From assembly GCA_020444045.1 (NCBI GenBank), contig JAHLLS010000015.1:1-64000 (forward strand): a stretch of DNA of 64,000 bases. The letters are read 5' to 3'. How positions within the stretch are numbered: position 1 is the stretch's first letter; each line of letters starts with the position of its first letter. The position numbers and the translations under genes were made by a program. Below are positions 34,910 through 44,370 of the stretch, one piece after another. A model generated the notes under the pieces. The model saw only the letters and a program-made list of their open reading frames with translations. It had not been told where the DNA came from and did not search any database. The DNA comes from Deltaproteobacteria bacterium. Lineage in GTDB: Bacteria; Desulfobacterota; Desulfobacteria; Desulfobacterales; UBA5852.

Positions 34910-37900
34910 TTAGTTCAAGGCGGCGTCGATCACATCCATCACCTGGTTGGCATCAAATCCTTCAACGTAAGCGGCATCGTTGGGGCAGACTGCCGCACAC
35001 GCTCCGCATCCCTGGCACATGACCGGGTTGACGACGATGCGCTCACCCTCGGGATCCAGCATGCGGGCGTTGTAAGGACAGGCTTCAATACAGCGTTCAC
35101 AGAGGGCGCAGAGACTCTCGTGAACGCTGGCAATGATGCTGCCCGATGCCACCCGCTCGCTGGCAATGATGCGCAACGCGCGTTCGGCGGCGGCTTCCGC
35201 CGTGGCAATGGATTCGCCGATGTTGCGCGGTGAGTGGCAGATGCCGCAGGCGAAAACCCCTTCCTTGAGGGCATCCACCGGACGCCATTTAGATTCGGCC
35301 TCCTGGAAGAAGGCGTCCTGGTCCCTTTCGACCCCGTAGGCCTGGACAAGGTCCGGGGGCAGGGACGGGACGATGCCGGTGGCCAAAACCAGCAGGTCGG
35401 CCGTCATTGCGACGGGTCGATTGAGAAACGGTTCATGACCGGTCACCATAAGGCGTTGGTCGCCGGCTTCATCGATCGCCACCTGGGGTTTGCCCTCGAG
35501 AGCGTAGGGGATGAAGGTCACACCGGATTTTCGGGCCTGGGTGAAATAGGTTTCCATGAAACCGGTGCTCATCATGTCGCGGTAAAATACCACGATGCGC
35601 AGGTCCGGATTGGCACTTTTCAGCGCCAACGCATGTTTGAGGGTTGTCGGACAGCACACCCGGCTGCAGTAGTTGCGGGGTTCCTCCCGCGAATCGACGC
35701 ATTGGATCATGACGACCGTTTTTAGGGTGCTCGGATCGACGGTTCCGTCGTGGAGTCGGGTCTCCAGCGTCTTCTGGGTGATGATGCGATCACTGGTGCC
35801 AAATCCGTAGGACGTGGTGGTGGCTTCCGCCCCCCCGGTGGCCAGAATGGTGGCGCCGTGGGTGAGTTGGCGGGCTTGTCCCTCACCGTCTTCGATGGTG
35901 CTGTAAAAGGTGCCGGCCTGCCCGAAGGCTGCCACAATGCGGGTTGTCAGATGAACATCGATCTGAGGGTTATTGTTGACCCGGTCGCGGGTGTCGGCGA
36001 GCAGAGGGCCGATGTCTTCGCCGTCGATGAGATGCTGCAGCCAGTGCAGATTGCCACCTAACTGGTCAGCTTGCTCGATAAGATCCACTTCAAATCCATG
36101 GTCCGCGATGGACAGGGCCGCTGTCATCCCGGCAATCCCGCCGCCCACCACAAGGGCGCGCTGGAACACGGGAACCGTGGGAACGGGAGCAGGGGATGCA
36201 TGCCGCAACCGGGCGACGCCCATGGTCAGGATGCGCTCGATGGTGGCCGCGGAAGGTTCACCGGAGGTCACCGGTTGAAGGTTGGGGGTACGGATGTCGA
36301 CCACCTCCATCAAACGGGGATCGAGTGAAACGTCACGACCCAGCTGTTTCAGCTTGCGGGTATAGACATAGGGCAGGCAGGCCCCGATCAGGACCCGGTT
36401 GGGCCGGTGGCGCTTGATCAAGTCTTCCAGTTGCTGCCAGCCTTCGGCGGTGCAGGTGTGATCCAGAAAATGCACCTGTTTGACGGCCGGATCGGTTTTC
36501 AGGTGCCTGGACAGGGCCGTTTGATCCAGTCCCTTGGTTACGGCACCGTTGCAGGTGCAAATGGCCACCAAAATGCGCGGCAACTGGCGCGCAACATCTT
36601 CGTAATCCGCTGTCGGGCGGTCTTTGAGTCCGATGCTGCCGCCGGCCCCGTGGATGGTCTGCGAGGCGGCCAAGGCCGCGGCACTGGCCTGGATCACGGA
36701 TTCGCTGATATCTTTCAGTCCGCTAAAAGCGCCCGAAGCGACGATCCCGGTCCGCGCGGTGCGGGTCATGGAAAACGCTTCGGTCAGCGGGAATCCCCAG
36801 GGGTTGCGTTCGATGCCCAGCATCTCCGTCAGGGCCTGGGTCCCCTCGGCCGGACGCTGCCCCACGCTAAGGACCACCAGGTCCGTATGGTCGACCTGAA
36901 CGGTACCGTCCGTTGCGACCCAGCGGATCTGGAGGTCGTCGGCCGCCTTGTCCGGCTCAACGGTGTGGACGCGTCCGCGTTTAAACATGACCCCTGCGGA
37001 TTCGGACCGGTCACGATAGCGCTGGAACGATTTGCCGAAGGTGCGCATGTCCATGTAGTAGATCGAGGTGTCTAAGTGGGCCCCGACGCTGGCAGCCCTC
37101 TCGCGCGCCACAATGGCCTCCTTGATGGCGTACATGCAGCAGATATTGGAACAGAAATCCGCATCACTCTGAAGGTCCCGGGAACCGACACACTGGAGCC
37201 AGGCGATGCGGGTGATGGGGCGACCGTCCGATGGCCGCTGCAGTTTGCCACCGGAAGGGCCGGTGCCGCTCAGCAGCCGTTCGAACTCGATGCTCGTGAC
37301 GACATCCGGCAGGGACCCGTAACCATAGGTATCTTTGCCATCGGCCGGGTTGTAATAGCTGGTACCTCCGCTCAAGACGATGGCCCCCACTTCGAGCTCG
37401 GGGCCGACCGGCGTACTCAGGTTCTGATAGATCTGGATGACTTTGGGAATCAGGGCGTCCGGGTCGAACGGTTTGATAAGGTATTCCAAAGCCCCGATTT
37501 TCATGGCTTCCACCGCGGTTTCCACGGTGGCATAGGCCGTCATCATGACCACCGGCAGATCGGGGAAGAGTTCTTTGGCCTTTTGCAGCACTTCAACACC
37601 ATCCATGCCGGGCATCTTGATGTCCAGCAACATCAGCTGGCATCCATGGCTTTTGATGTGCTCCAGCGCGTCCGGGCCGCTTTCCGCCATGTCGACCTGG
37701 AACCCCCCCTCGACTTCAAGCCACTCCTTGAGCGAATCCCGCACGATCAGTTCGTCGTCCACCACCAGGATGTTGAAGTGCTTGCGCCCTTCGTCCATCA
37801 ACTGGATCGCGCCGGTGGGGCAGGCGTCCTGGCAGGCGCCGCACTGAGTGCAAACGCTGGTGTCGATGCAGTAGGCATTGGGAATGACATGCGGTACCGG

Positions 37901-38344
37901 CAGATAGATGGCCTTGCGGGTGGACAGACCGGCATTGAAACCGTCCGCCGTATCCACCGGACAGACATCGACGCACTTGCCGCAACCGATGCAGAGGTCC
38001 GAATTCACCGGATTTTTTTCCTGCCGCAGCGTGACTTTGAACTGACCGGGCTCGCCTTCCACGGAAGCCAGTTCGGTGGACAGACGGATGTCGATGTTCT
38101 CATGGAACAGACCTTTACGCAGGCAAAACTGCGAACTGGCATCCCGCTCCACCAGGGGTAGCATTTTGCACATGCCGCACCGGTCGGTTGGAAACTGGTA
38201 ATCCAGCTGGCTGAGGATGCCGCCGATATGCGGGGTGCGTTCGATAAGGGTGACCCCATAGCCGAACTCCGCAAGGTCCAGGGCGGAGCGGATACCACTG
38301 ATGCCACCGCCAATGACAAGTGCCTTGCCGATTTTCGTCTGCAT
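34910..38344 (-). CDS. hdrA: HdrA-type flavin/iron-sulfur protein with an embedded receiver domain
   Basis: About 1144 residues from the ATG at 38344, which has GAGAGG upstream; a GTG at 38398 has none. Order: FAD motif (VIGGGISGI), the YQFPTDRCGMCKM segment, two ferredoxin motifs (CIGCGKCVDVCP, CTQCGACQDACP), then a complete response-regulator receiver at about 191-307. Its acidic pair is in VVDDE (196-197), the phospho-acceptor is Asp241 in LLDIKMPG, and the lysine is at about 291 in LIKPFD. The HdrA frame resumes at VGAIVLSGGTSYYN, with CVGSRD and CCMYAIKEA, an HdrA_N-like segment, a second FAD motif (VVGGGIAGM) and two C-terminal ferredoxin motifs (CALCERCIEACP, CQGCGACAAVCP). HdrA is the electron-bifurcating subunit; phosphorylation control is inferred from the insert. 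Confidence 0.9.
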   Translation of the reverse strand: MQTKIGKALVIGGGISGIRSALDLAEFGYGVTLIERTPHIGGILSQLDYQFPTDRCGMCKMLPLVERDASSQFCLRKGLFHENIDIRLSTELASVEGEPGQFKVTLRQEKNPVNSDLCIGCGKCVDVCPVDTADGFNAGLSTRKAIYLPVPHVIPNAYCIDTSVCTQCGACQDACPTGAIQLMDEGRKHFNILVVDDELIVRDSLKEWLEVEGGFQVDMAESGPDALEHIKSHGCQLMLLDIKMPGMDGVEVLQKAKELFPDLPVVMMTAYATVETAVEAMKIGALEYLIKPFDPDALIPKVIQIYQNLSTPVGPELEVGAIVLSGGTSYYNPADGKDTYGYGSLPDVVTSIEFERLLSGTGPSGGKLQRPSDGRPITRIAWLQCVGSRDLQSDADFCSNICCMYAIKEAIVARERAASVGAHLDTSIYYMDMRTFGKSFQRYRDRSESAGVMFKRGRVHTVEPDKAADDLQIRWVATDGTVQVDHTDLVVLSVGQRPAEGTQALTEMLGIERNPWGFPLTEAFSMTRTARTGIVASGAFSGLKDISESVIQASAAALAASQTIHGAGGSIGLKDRPTADYEDVARQLPRILVAICTCNGAVTKGLDQTALSRHLKTDPAVKQVHFLDHTCTAEGWQQLEDLIKRHRPNRVLIGACLPYVYTRKLKQLGRDVSLDPRLMEVVDIRTPNLQPVTSGEPSAATIERILTMGVARLRHASPAPVPTVPVFQRALVVGGGIAGMTAALSIADHGFEVDLIEQADQLGGNLHWLQHLIDGEDIGPLLADTRDRVNNNPQIDVHLTTRIVAAFGQAGTFYSTIEDGEGQARQLTHGATILATGGAEATTTSYGFGTSDRIITQKTLETRLHDGTVDPSTLKTVVMIQCVDSREEPRNYCSRVCCPTTLKHALALKSANPDLRIVVFYRDMMSTGFMETYFTQARKSGVTFIPYALEGKPQVAIDEAGDQRLMVTGHEPFLNRPVAMTADLLVLATGIVPSLPPDLVQAYGVERDQDAFFQEAESKWRPVDALKEGVFACGICHSPRNIGESIATAEAAAERALRIIASERVASGSIIASVHESLCALCERCIEACPYNARMLDPEGERIVVNPVMCQGCGACAAVCPNDAAYVEGFDANQVMDVIDAALN

Positions 38345-38491
38345 AGATGACCTCTCAACCGGGTGTTTCACTCCGGCCTGGGGGGTGCCGGTTTTCACCC
38401 CAGAACCGCGTCTTGCGCAGTCTGGCCCCTGCCGGTGTTCTTCAGAAACGCTTTAATCGATCGCTCCCGGTTATTGCCGGGATGCGTTGCG

Positions 38492-39631
38492 CTACAGGCC
38501 GACCACTTCCTGAAATTCATCTTCCCTGAACACGGACATCGGCGGGCTTTCGTCGACGCTTTTGCCAGCTTCGTAGGCAAACGCTTCTTGCGTTCGGTGG
38601 CCCACCAGCCGGAACAGTTCCATCACGGGGATGTCGTTGGGACAGGCATTGGAGCACTGGCCGCAACCCACACAGGCCGTGCTCATGTGGGTCAAGCGCG
38701 TCAAATGATAGAAGACCGTGTCCGTTGGCATTTTGACGGCGCCCTTGCGCTGTGCCCACCGCAGGTATTGGGCCGGCTCATGGTTGAAAACATCGGTGAC
38801 GAAAACACACTCCTTGCAGTAGCAGACCGGGCAGGCCACGCGGCAGTTGTAGCAGTTGACGCAATTGGCCATGTAGTTGCCCAGCTTTTCGACGCTGTCG
38901 GTGGCGGCCGCCGTTTCGGCGAACATCTGGTCGCGACAGGCGGTGCGGGATTCAAGCAAGTTGGCCAGGGCATCTTCACGGGCCTTTGGCACTTCAGCCG
39001 TCGGCAGGTTGAGTTGGGCGAGCAACGCCTCACCGGCCGGGCTTTGGGCCTGGGCCAGGATGCCGGCGCTGGTGTCCACCCCCCACAGGCCGAGTGCGAT
39101 GTCCGCGGAATCGGGAATCGAATGCTCGCAGGCCTTGCAGGCCGGTGTCAGGTCGGCGCCGTCCATGGCGGCGTCCTTGCCGGCCAGCACGGCTTCGTAA
39201 AACCGTTGGGTGGCGGCGGCCGCATCGTCGCCGGCAAAGCGAAAATAGTCCGTATTGCGAAAAGCGCCCAGACAGTCCAGCCCGATCAGCACCACATCTT
39301 CCGTGCGCGCCTGCTTGAGTTTGACGAGTTCGATGAAAGCCCGGATTTCACAGGGTCGCATGATCGCCGCAATTTTTCCGCCGGATGGCCGGCGGGTAAG
39401 TTTGGCCAGGACTTTGGCCCCGTTCATGGGAAACGCGGGTGACAGCGGATCGACGCCCTCCAGCTGGTCGGCCGCGGTCACCAGGGTCGGCATCGCCATG
39501 CTCTTCATGGGAAGCCGCTGCGGGACCAGGATCGCACTGAGATTTTCCTGTTCAAGAAGGGTTACGCAAAACGTTTTCAAACTCGCCAGCAGATCCTGAT
39601 CTTTGACGTTGATGGTTGCCGTGATCGCCAT
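38492..39631 (-). CDS. FrhB/FdhB-like iron-sulfur protein
   Basis: A 379-residue protein resembling the beta-subunit family of F420-type hydrogenases and formate dehydrogenases. An N-terminal flavin/metal region has IMRPCEIRAFIELVKL and GLDCLGAF. Cysteine groups follow: ACKACEHS, ANCVNCYNCRVACPVCYCKEC and CVGCGQCSNACP. In Hdr loci of sulfate reducers such proteins link HdrA to a partner, and the substrate differs between loci. Here it lies between the two hdrA genes and mvhD. A shorter relative, with the same CIKCYGC/CPVC(F)CKDC and CIDCGLC pattern, is at 60299. F420 use is not implied. Confidence 0.8.
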   Translation of the reverse strand: MAITATINVKDQDLLASLKTFCVTLLEQENLSAILVPQRLPMKSMAMPTLVTAADQLEGVDPLSPAFPMNGAKVLAKLTRRPSGGKIAAIMRPCEIRAFIELVKLKQARTEDVVLIGLDCLGAFRNTDYFRFAGDDAAAATQRFYEAVLAGKDAAMDGADLTPACKACEHSIPDSADIALGLWGVDTSAGILAQAQSPAGEALLAQLNLPTAEVPKAREDALANLLESRTACRDQMFAETAAATDSVEKLGNYMANCVNCYNCRVACPVCYCKECVFVTDVFNHEPAQYLRWAQRKGAVKMPTDTVFYHLTRLTHMSTACVGCGQCSNACPNDIPVMELFRLVGHRTQEAFAYEAGKSVDESPPMSVFREDEFQEVVGL

Positions 39632-39692
39632 GGCTCCTCCGTGCTTGCATTTCTGGGGTCGACCGGGTCACTTGAATCTTCGCCCTGTCGGT

Positions 39693-40115
39693 TTAAACCA
39701 CCATTTTGAGCTTGGCCTGACTGGGTCCCAGCTCTTTGAGTTCATTAACGAGTTCCCGCATGATTTCGGCAAATTGAATGCCGTCACTGGCGCCGATCCA
39801 GGTCAGTCGCAGCCGCTCGGGCTCGAAACCGAACTGGGGCAGGATTTCCTTGAGCAGTTTGATGCGCCGGCGCGCTTTGTAGTTGCCGTTGATGTAGTGG
39901 CAATCGCCCGGGTGACAGCCGCTCACCAGCACACCGTCGGCGCCTTCCAACAGGGCTTTGATCACGTACTGTGGGTCGACCATGCCGGTGCACATCACCC
40001 GAATCAGCCGTACGTTTTTGGGGTAACTCAACCGTGACGTGCCGGCAAGGTCGGCGGCCGTGTAGGTGCACCAGTTGCAGACAAACGCGACGATGACGGG
40101 TTCAAAGTTTTCCAT
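39693..40115 (-). CDS. mvhD: MvhD-family iron-sulfur subunit (cysteine form)
   Basis: A 140-residue MvhD relative: VCNWCTYTAADLAG, VMCTGMVDPQYV and VLVSGCHPGDCHYINGN. At the position where the protein at 61125 has selenocysteine, this one has the cysteine of SGC. It would pass electrons into HdrA. It lies 53 bases behind the HdrA-GltD fusion and 61 bases ahead of the FrhB-like gene. Confidence 0.9.
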   Translation of the reverse strand: MENFEPVIVAFVCNWCTYTAADLAGTSRLSYPKNVRLIRVMCTGMVDPQYVIKALLEGADGVLVSGCHPGDCHYINGNYKARRRIKLLKEILPQFGFEPERLRLTWIGASDGIQFAEIMRELVNELKELGPSQAKLKMVV

Positions 40116-40168
40116 GCTTTCCTCCAGTTAAAAAAGTTTCCCTGGGTTCCAGGGCACGCGGCGTGGTG

Positions 40169-43100
40169 CTATTGACCGACCACCTGCAGCGCATCCATAA
40201 GCCCTTCGAATTCCGCAAAAATCTGCTCTTTGTTAAAGTGGGCCACCTGGGCGGCGCCGCTGGGACAGAAGCCCGAGCAACTGCCGCAGCCTTTGCAGAC
40301 GGCCTCGTTGACCACCGATACCCACCGACGTTCGTCAAATTCGATGGCGCCGTAGGGACACAGGCCGATACAGGTCTGGCAGCCGGCGCAGATGTCCGGG
40401 TCGATCCAGGAGATGGCCGAAGGCACGGCCACATGGCCGCGGGTGGCCAGCGAAAGCGCTTTGGCGGCAGCCCCCGAGGCCTGTGCGACTGTGTCCGGGA
40501 TATCCTTGGGAGATTGACAGACACCGGCCAGAAAGACACCGTCCGTGGCGGTGTTCAACGGCCCCAGTTTAGGATGTTCTTCCAGGAAGAAGCCATCCGC
40601 TCCGATATTGACGCCGAAAATACGCCCCACGTCCACGGCACTGCTGCGGGCCTGGATGGCCGAGCAGAGGACGACCATGTCCACAGGCACCCGCAGGCGT
40701 TTGCCCAGCAGGGTATCTTCGGCAATGGCCACGAGTTTGCCTTCCTCTTCCGGCGACTGGGCCTGGTCACTGATCTCCGCCACTTTGCCGCGGATAAAGG
40801 TGGTGCCTTCCTCCTGGCAGCGGCGGTAGAACTCTTCGTACCCTTCACCGAAGCAGCGCATGTCGATGTAAAAATCGTAGACCTTGGTATCGTGCCCCAC
40901 CTTTTCCTTGATCAGATGCGTGTACTTCAGGGCATACATGCAGCAGACTCGGGAACAGTATTCATGGTAGTTGACATCCCGGCTACCGATGCAGTGCAGG
41001 ATAGCCACGCTTTTGGGCGGAAGTGAGAATTCTCCGGCGGCGTCGCGCATGAGGATTTTTCCGCCGGTGGGACCGGTGGCATTGCTGAGGCGTTCGAATT
41101 CGAGACTTGTGAAAACATTCGGCAGTCGGCCGTAGCCGTATTGCTTCATGGGCGTCGGGTCCAGAAGGTCGTAGCCGGTGGCCAGGATGATGCTGCCCAC
41201 CTTGACCTCGATTTCTTCGGGCTGCTGGCTGTGGTCGATGGCATTGGCTTCGCAGACCTTGACGCATTCCATGCACTCCGAGCAGACGCCGCAATTCAGG
41301 CAGCGATCGGCTTCCCGCTGGGCCTGCTCCGCCGTCAGGCCGATGGATTCCTCTTCGAAACCGGCCACACGAACGGCCCAGTCGAGGTGCGATATATGCT
41401 CGCGCGGTTGTGCGCCGCAGTCCACGGGAATATCGCTCCAGGTGCACTCGCCCGCCGGGGTGGCCCCGGACGGTGCACTAGTGTCCGCCGCGCTGCGATG
41501 TTCAGCCGTGGGCAGCTCACCCTCAAGAAAGCGAATCATACTGGCGGTGGCCCGGTGGCTGGCGCCAATGGCTTCGACCACCGTGGCTGGTCCGCTGACC
41601 GCATCGCCGGCCGCAAAGACATGCGGTTGGGTGGTCTGCTGGGTTTGGGGATCGGCAATGATCAGGTTGCGCGGGGTGCAATCCAGACTGCAGACCGGAT
41701 CCTGCCAGGAGAGGTCGACTTTTTGCCCAATGGCCGGAATCACGGCGTCGCAGGGGATGGTAAATTCGCTGCCGGCAACCGGCACGGGCCGCCGGCGGCC
41801 GCTGGCGTCGGGTTCGCCCAGCTCGTTGACGATGCATCGTATGCCGGTGACCCGGCCGTTTTCCTGAATGACCTCCACCGGGGACGTCAGGAAATGAAAG
41901 GCGATGCCTTCCTCGCGGGCCCCTTGGATTTCTTCGGCTTCAGCCGGCATTTCGGCTTCGGTCCGGCGATAGAGCAGGGTGACGTTTTCCGATCCCAGGC
42001 GCTTGGCCACCCGCACGGCATCGATGGCCACGTTGCCGCCGCCGATGACCACGACATTGCGGCCTGGGCTGGGCTTGCGGGACAGATTGGCATCGCGCAG
42101 GAAGCAGACCGCGTCGACCACCTGGTCGCAATCGGTTTCACCGGGAATTCCCAATTTCATGCATTCCTGGGCACCGATGCCCATGAAAACGGCGTCAAAG
42201 CCCTCGGCCTTAAGGGATTCCAGGGTGATGTCGGTGCCGAAACACACCCCGGTGCGCGTGTCCACCCCCAGGCGCAGAATGTAACCGATTTCACGATCCA
42301 ACACTTCCGGCGGCAATCGGTAGTCGGGAATACCCACCCGCAGCATGCCGCCCAATTGGTCCTGGGCTTCGAACAGCGTGACCTGATAGCCGGCCTTGCG
42401 CAGATCGAAGGCGGCAGTCAGGCCGGCCGGCCCGGATCCGATGACGGCCACTTTCTGGTCTTTTTCTTCGATGGGTGGGAGCTCCAGGGTTTCGAAATCC
42501 ACCTGATCGGCCACAAAGCGTTTCAGGTCGCGGATGGCAATGGCGGCGTCCACATCCTGGCGCCGGCACTGGGTTTCACAGGGATGGGGGCAGACCCGGC
42601 CGAGAACGCCCGGCAGGGGAATTTTTTCCATGATCAGCTGCAGGGCTTCCTTGTATTTGCCCAGTTTGATGAGCTGCACGTAGCCCTGAACGTTGGCGTG
42701 GGCCGGACAAGCGCCCACACAGGGCGCGCGGTCCAGCTTGTCGATGCAATAGGTGATGGGCACGGCCTGGGGAAAGGCGCGGTAAATGGCATTGCGCGTC
42801 GTAAGGCCTTCGTCCCATTCACTGGGAACCGATACCGGACAGACCTTGGTGCATTCGCCGCAGCCGGTGCAGACGCCTTCCTTGATGTAGCGGGGCTTGC
42901 GCTCGATTGTGACGGTATAGTTGCCGATATAGCCTGAAACCTCTTTGACTTCAGTGTAAGAGAGCAGATGAATATTGGGATCCTGGGCCACTTCCACCAT
43001 TTTGGGCGTGCCGATACAGGCGGCGCAATCCAGGGTGGGAAAGGTCTTGTCGAACTGCAGCATGTGGCCGCCGATGGTCGTACTTTTTTCGACCAGATAG

Positions 43101-43600
43101 GCCTGGTGCCCCGAGGCGCCGATATCCAGGGCCGCCTGCATGCCGGCAATGCCGCCGCCTACTATCATGATATCGGGATGCACCGACACTTCCCGGCTTT
43201 CGAGTTCATGATGGTAGCGAACCCGGTTGATGGCGCCGGCGGCCAGGGTTTTGGCTTTGAGGGTGGCTTCGTCTTCGTCCAGCGTCACCCAGGAAACCTG
43301 CTCACGCACCGAGGCCATCTGGAACATGTAGGGGTTGATACCCGCCCGTTTGCATGCGCCCTGGAAGGTCTTCTCATGCATGCGGGGCGAACAGGATGCC
43401 ACCACCACCCGATTGAGTTTATAGGTGGCGATGTCCTTCTCGATCATTTCCTGGCCCGGGTCCGAGCACATGAACTTGTAATCCTGGGAAACAACCACAT
43501 CCGGTAGTTGACGGATAAACGCCGCTACTTCTTCCACGCGAACCTTGTAAGCGATGTTGATGCCGCAATGGCAGATGTAAAAACCGATTCTGGGTGCCAT
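40169..43600 (-). CDS. hdrA: HdrA with an inserted GltD-type NAD(P)H/FAD module
   Basis: A 1143-residue fusion. Residues 1-285 are HdrA: N-terminal domain (ICHCGINI, VVVASCSPRMHE), FAD motif (IVGGGIAGM, 146-154), TFPTLDCAACIGTPKM, ferredoxin CTGCGECTKVCP. Residues about 290-790 match the GltD/glutamate-synthase small-subunit type. These comprise a cysteine-rich lead (CVGACPAHANVQGY, CPHPCETQCRR), an FAD motif (VIGSGPAGL), a second nucleotide motif (IGGGNVAIDA, about 519-528) and AAGDAVSGPATVVEA. HdrA then resumes (HCIGSRD, CCMYALKYT) and ends with CAGCQTCIGLCP and CKGCGSCSGFCP. In GltD-type proteins the insert oxidises or reduces NAD(P)H, so this subunit could link that pool to the Hdr system. 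NADH versus NADPH is not decided. Confidence 0.9.
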   Translation of the reverse strand: MAPRIGFYICHCGINIAYKVRVEEVAAFIRQLPDVVVSQDYKFMCSDPGQEMIEKDIATYKLNRVVVASCSPRMHEKTFQGACKRAGINPYMFQMASVREQVSWVTLDEDEATLKAKTLAAGAINRVRYHHELESREVSVHPDIMIVGGGIAGMQAALDIGASGHQAYLVEKSTTIGGHMLQFDKTFPTLDCAACIGTPKMVEVAQDPNIHLLSYTEVKEVSGYIGNYTVTIERKPRYIKEGVCTGCGECTKVCPVSVPSEWDEGLTTRNAIYRAFPQAVPITYCIDKLDRAPCVGACPAHANVQGYVQLIKLGKYKEALQLIMEKIPLPGVLGRVCPHPCETQCRRQDVDAAIAIRDLKRFVADQVDFETLELPPIEEKDQKVAVIGSGPAGLTAAFDLRKAGYQVTLFEAQDQLGGMLRVGIPDYRLPPEVLDREIGYILRLGVDTRTGVCFGTDITLESLKAEGFDAVFMGIGAQECMKLGIPGETDCDQVVDAVCFLRDANLSRKPSPGRNVVVIGGGNVAIDAVRVAKRLGSENVTLLYRRTEAEMPAEAEEIQGAREEGIAFHFLTSPVEVIQENGRVTGIRCIVNELGEPDASGRRRPVPVAGSEFTIPCDAVIPAIGQKVDLSWQDPVCSLDCTPRNLIIADPQTQQTTQPHVFAAGDAVSGPATVVEAIGASHRATASMIRFLEGELPTAEHRSAADTSAPSGATPAGECTWSDIPVDCGAQPREHISHLDWAVRVAGFEEESIGLTAEQAQREADRCLNCGVCSECMECVKVCEANAIDHSQQPEEIEVKVGSIILATGYDLLDPTPMKQYGYGRLPNVFTSLEFERLSNATGPTGGKILMRDAAGEFSLPPKSVAILHCIGSRDVNYHEYCSRVCCMYALKYTHLIKEKVGHDTKVYDFYIDMRCFGEGYEEFYRRCQEEGTTFIRGKVAEISDQAQSPEEEGKLVAIAEDTLLGKRLRVPVDMVVLCSAIQARSSAVDVGRIFGVNIGADGFFLEEHPKLGPLNTATDGVFLAGVCQSPKDIPDTVAQASGAAAKALSLATRGHVAVPSAISWIDPDICAGCQTCIGLCPYGAIEFDERRWVSVVNEAVCKGCGSCSGFCPSGAAQVAHFNKEQIFAEFEGLMDALQVVGQ

Positions 43601-43626
43601 AGACGTCTCTCCTGCTTGCGTTCAGA

Positions 43627-43671
43627 GAAAGCGTGCCCTCGCTTTCGATGTAATGGATGCGTTGCGCATCC
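43627..43671 (-). other. Two tandem hairpins between the degenerate receiver gene and the HdrA-GltD gene
   Basis: GAAAGCG-TGCCCT-CGCTTTC (43627-43646) and GGATGCG-TTG-CGCATCC (43655-43671) are perfect 7-bp hairpins in the 97-base gap. Neither is followed by a T-run in the transcribed direction. They could be a processing or stability element separating a regulator message from enzyme messages. Confidence 0.5.
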
Positions 43672-43697
43672 TGTTCCGTTTCCCTGCAAAGGGTCCA

Positions 43698-44198
43698 TCA
43701 TGACGATTGCGTTGGTGGTCCCATCCCGGTGGGAGAGGGGGCGGCGCTATCCGTTTTTTCGGCAACGGGTTCCGCTGCCGTCGATGGTTCGGAGCAGGTC
43801 AAGCGTCCGACGGTATTCACCAGCACAGCGGCATCCGGGGGGCTTTTCAGAAAGGCCTCCGGTTCCGGTGCCTGGGGGCCGCCGAAAGCGCCGGCCATGG
43901 AGCGGTACCGAAAAAGAATATCGCGGCTTACCGAAGAGAGCATGATGACCGGCACGTCGCGGAACTGTGCTTCGGACTTGAAATGGCGGTAGAGGCAAAA
44001 TCCTTCCTCCCCGCACATCATGCAGTTCAGTATGATGCAACTGGGTTTCTCCCGCTCGGCCATTTTGACGCCTTCCGGCTTGCTTCCAGCCAACAGTGCT
44101 TTGTACCCGTTGGCCTGCATCAGAGAGCGCAGCAGCAGCGCTTGATTTCGGTCGTCGTCAACAATGAGAACCCTTTTTTTGGCGCGGCTGGCGGACAA
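43698..44198 (-). CDS. Receiver-domain protein without the phospho-acceptor aspartate
   Basis: A 166-residue protein with a receiver fold (VLIVDDDRN, acidic pair Asp14-Asp15) and a low-complexity Pro/Ala/Ser tail. The phospho-acceptor position reads IILNCMMCGEEG, so the usual aspartate is Asn58 and the following proline is Cys. The conserved lysine (AFLKSP) and threonine/serine region (MLSSVS) remain. Such pseudo-receivers bind partners independently of phosphate or respond to another signal; the paired cysteines 59 and 62 make a redox signal possible. It is the first gene after a sigma-54-like promoter and precedes the HdrA-GltD gene. Confidence 0.8.
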   Translation of the reverse strand: MSASRAKKRVLIVDDDRNQALLLRSLMQANGYKALLAGSKPEGVKMAEREKPSCIILNCMMCGEEGFCLYRHFKSEAQFRDVPVIMLSSVSRDILFRYRSMAGAFGGPQAPEPEAFLKSPPDAAVLVNTVGRLTCSEPSTAAEPVAEKTDSAAPSPTGMGPPTQSS

Positions 44199-44370
44199 GG
44201 TGAACCTTTCTGCGTGAGCGGTACAGAAACCGAAATGTTGTCTGGTGTCACAGCGTGCGTATGGTCAAATGCCATTCCGGCGGCTGATGAGAGCGGCATT
44301 CGGGTAAATCAAATTGCAGTGTTGCAGAACGCGTTGGTTGCGGTTGCCGGATGTTCAGAAAGAGATAGCA

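Noticed and set aside
41141..42937. Open frame of 598 codons on the + strand
   Set aside because: Antisense to the HdrA-GltD gene; no domain or start signal.
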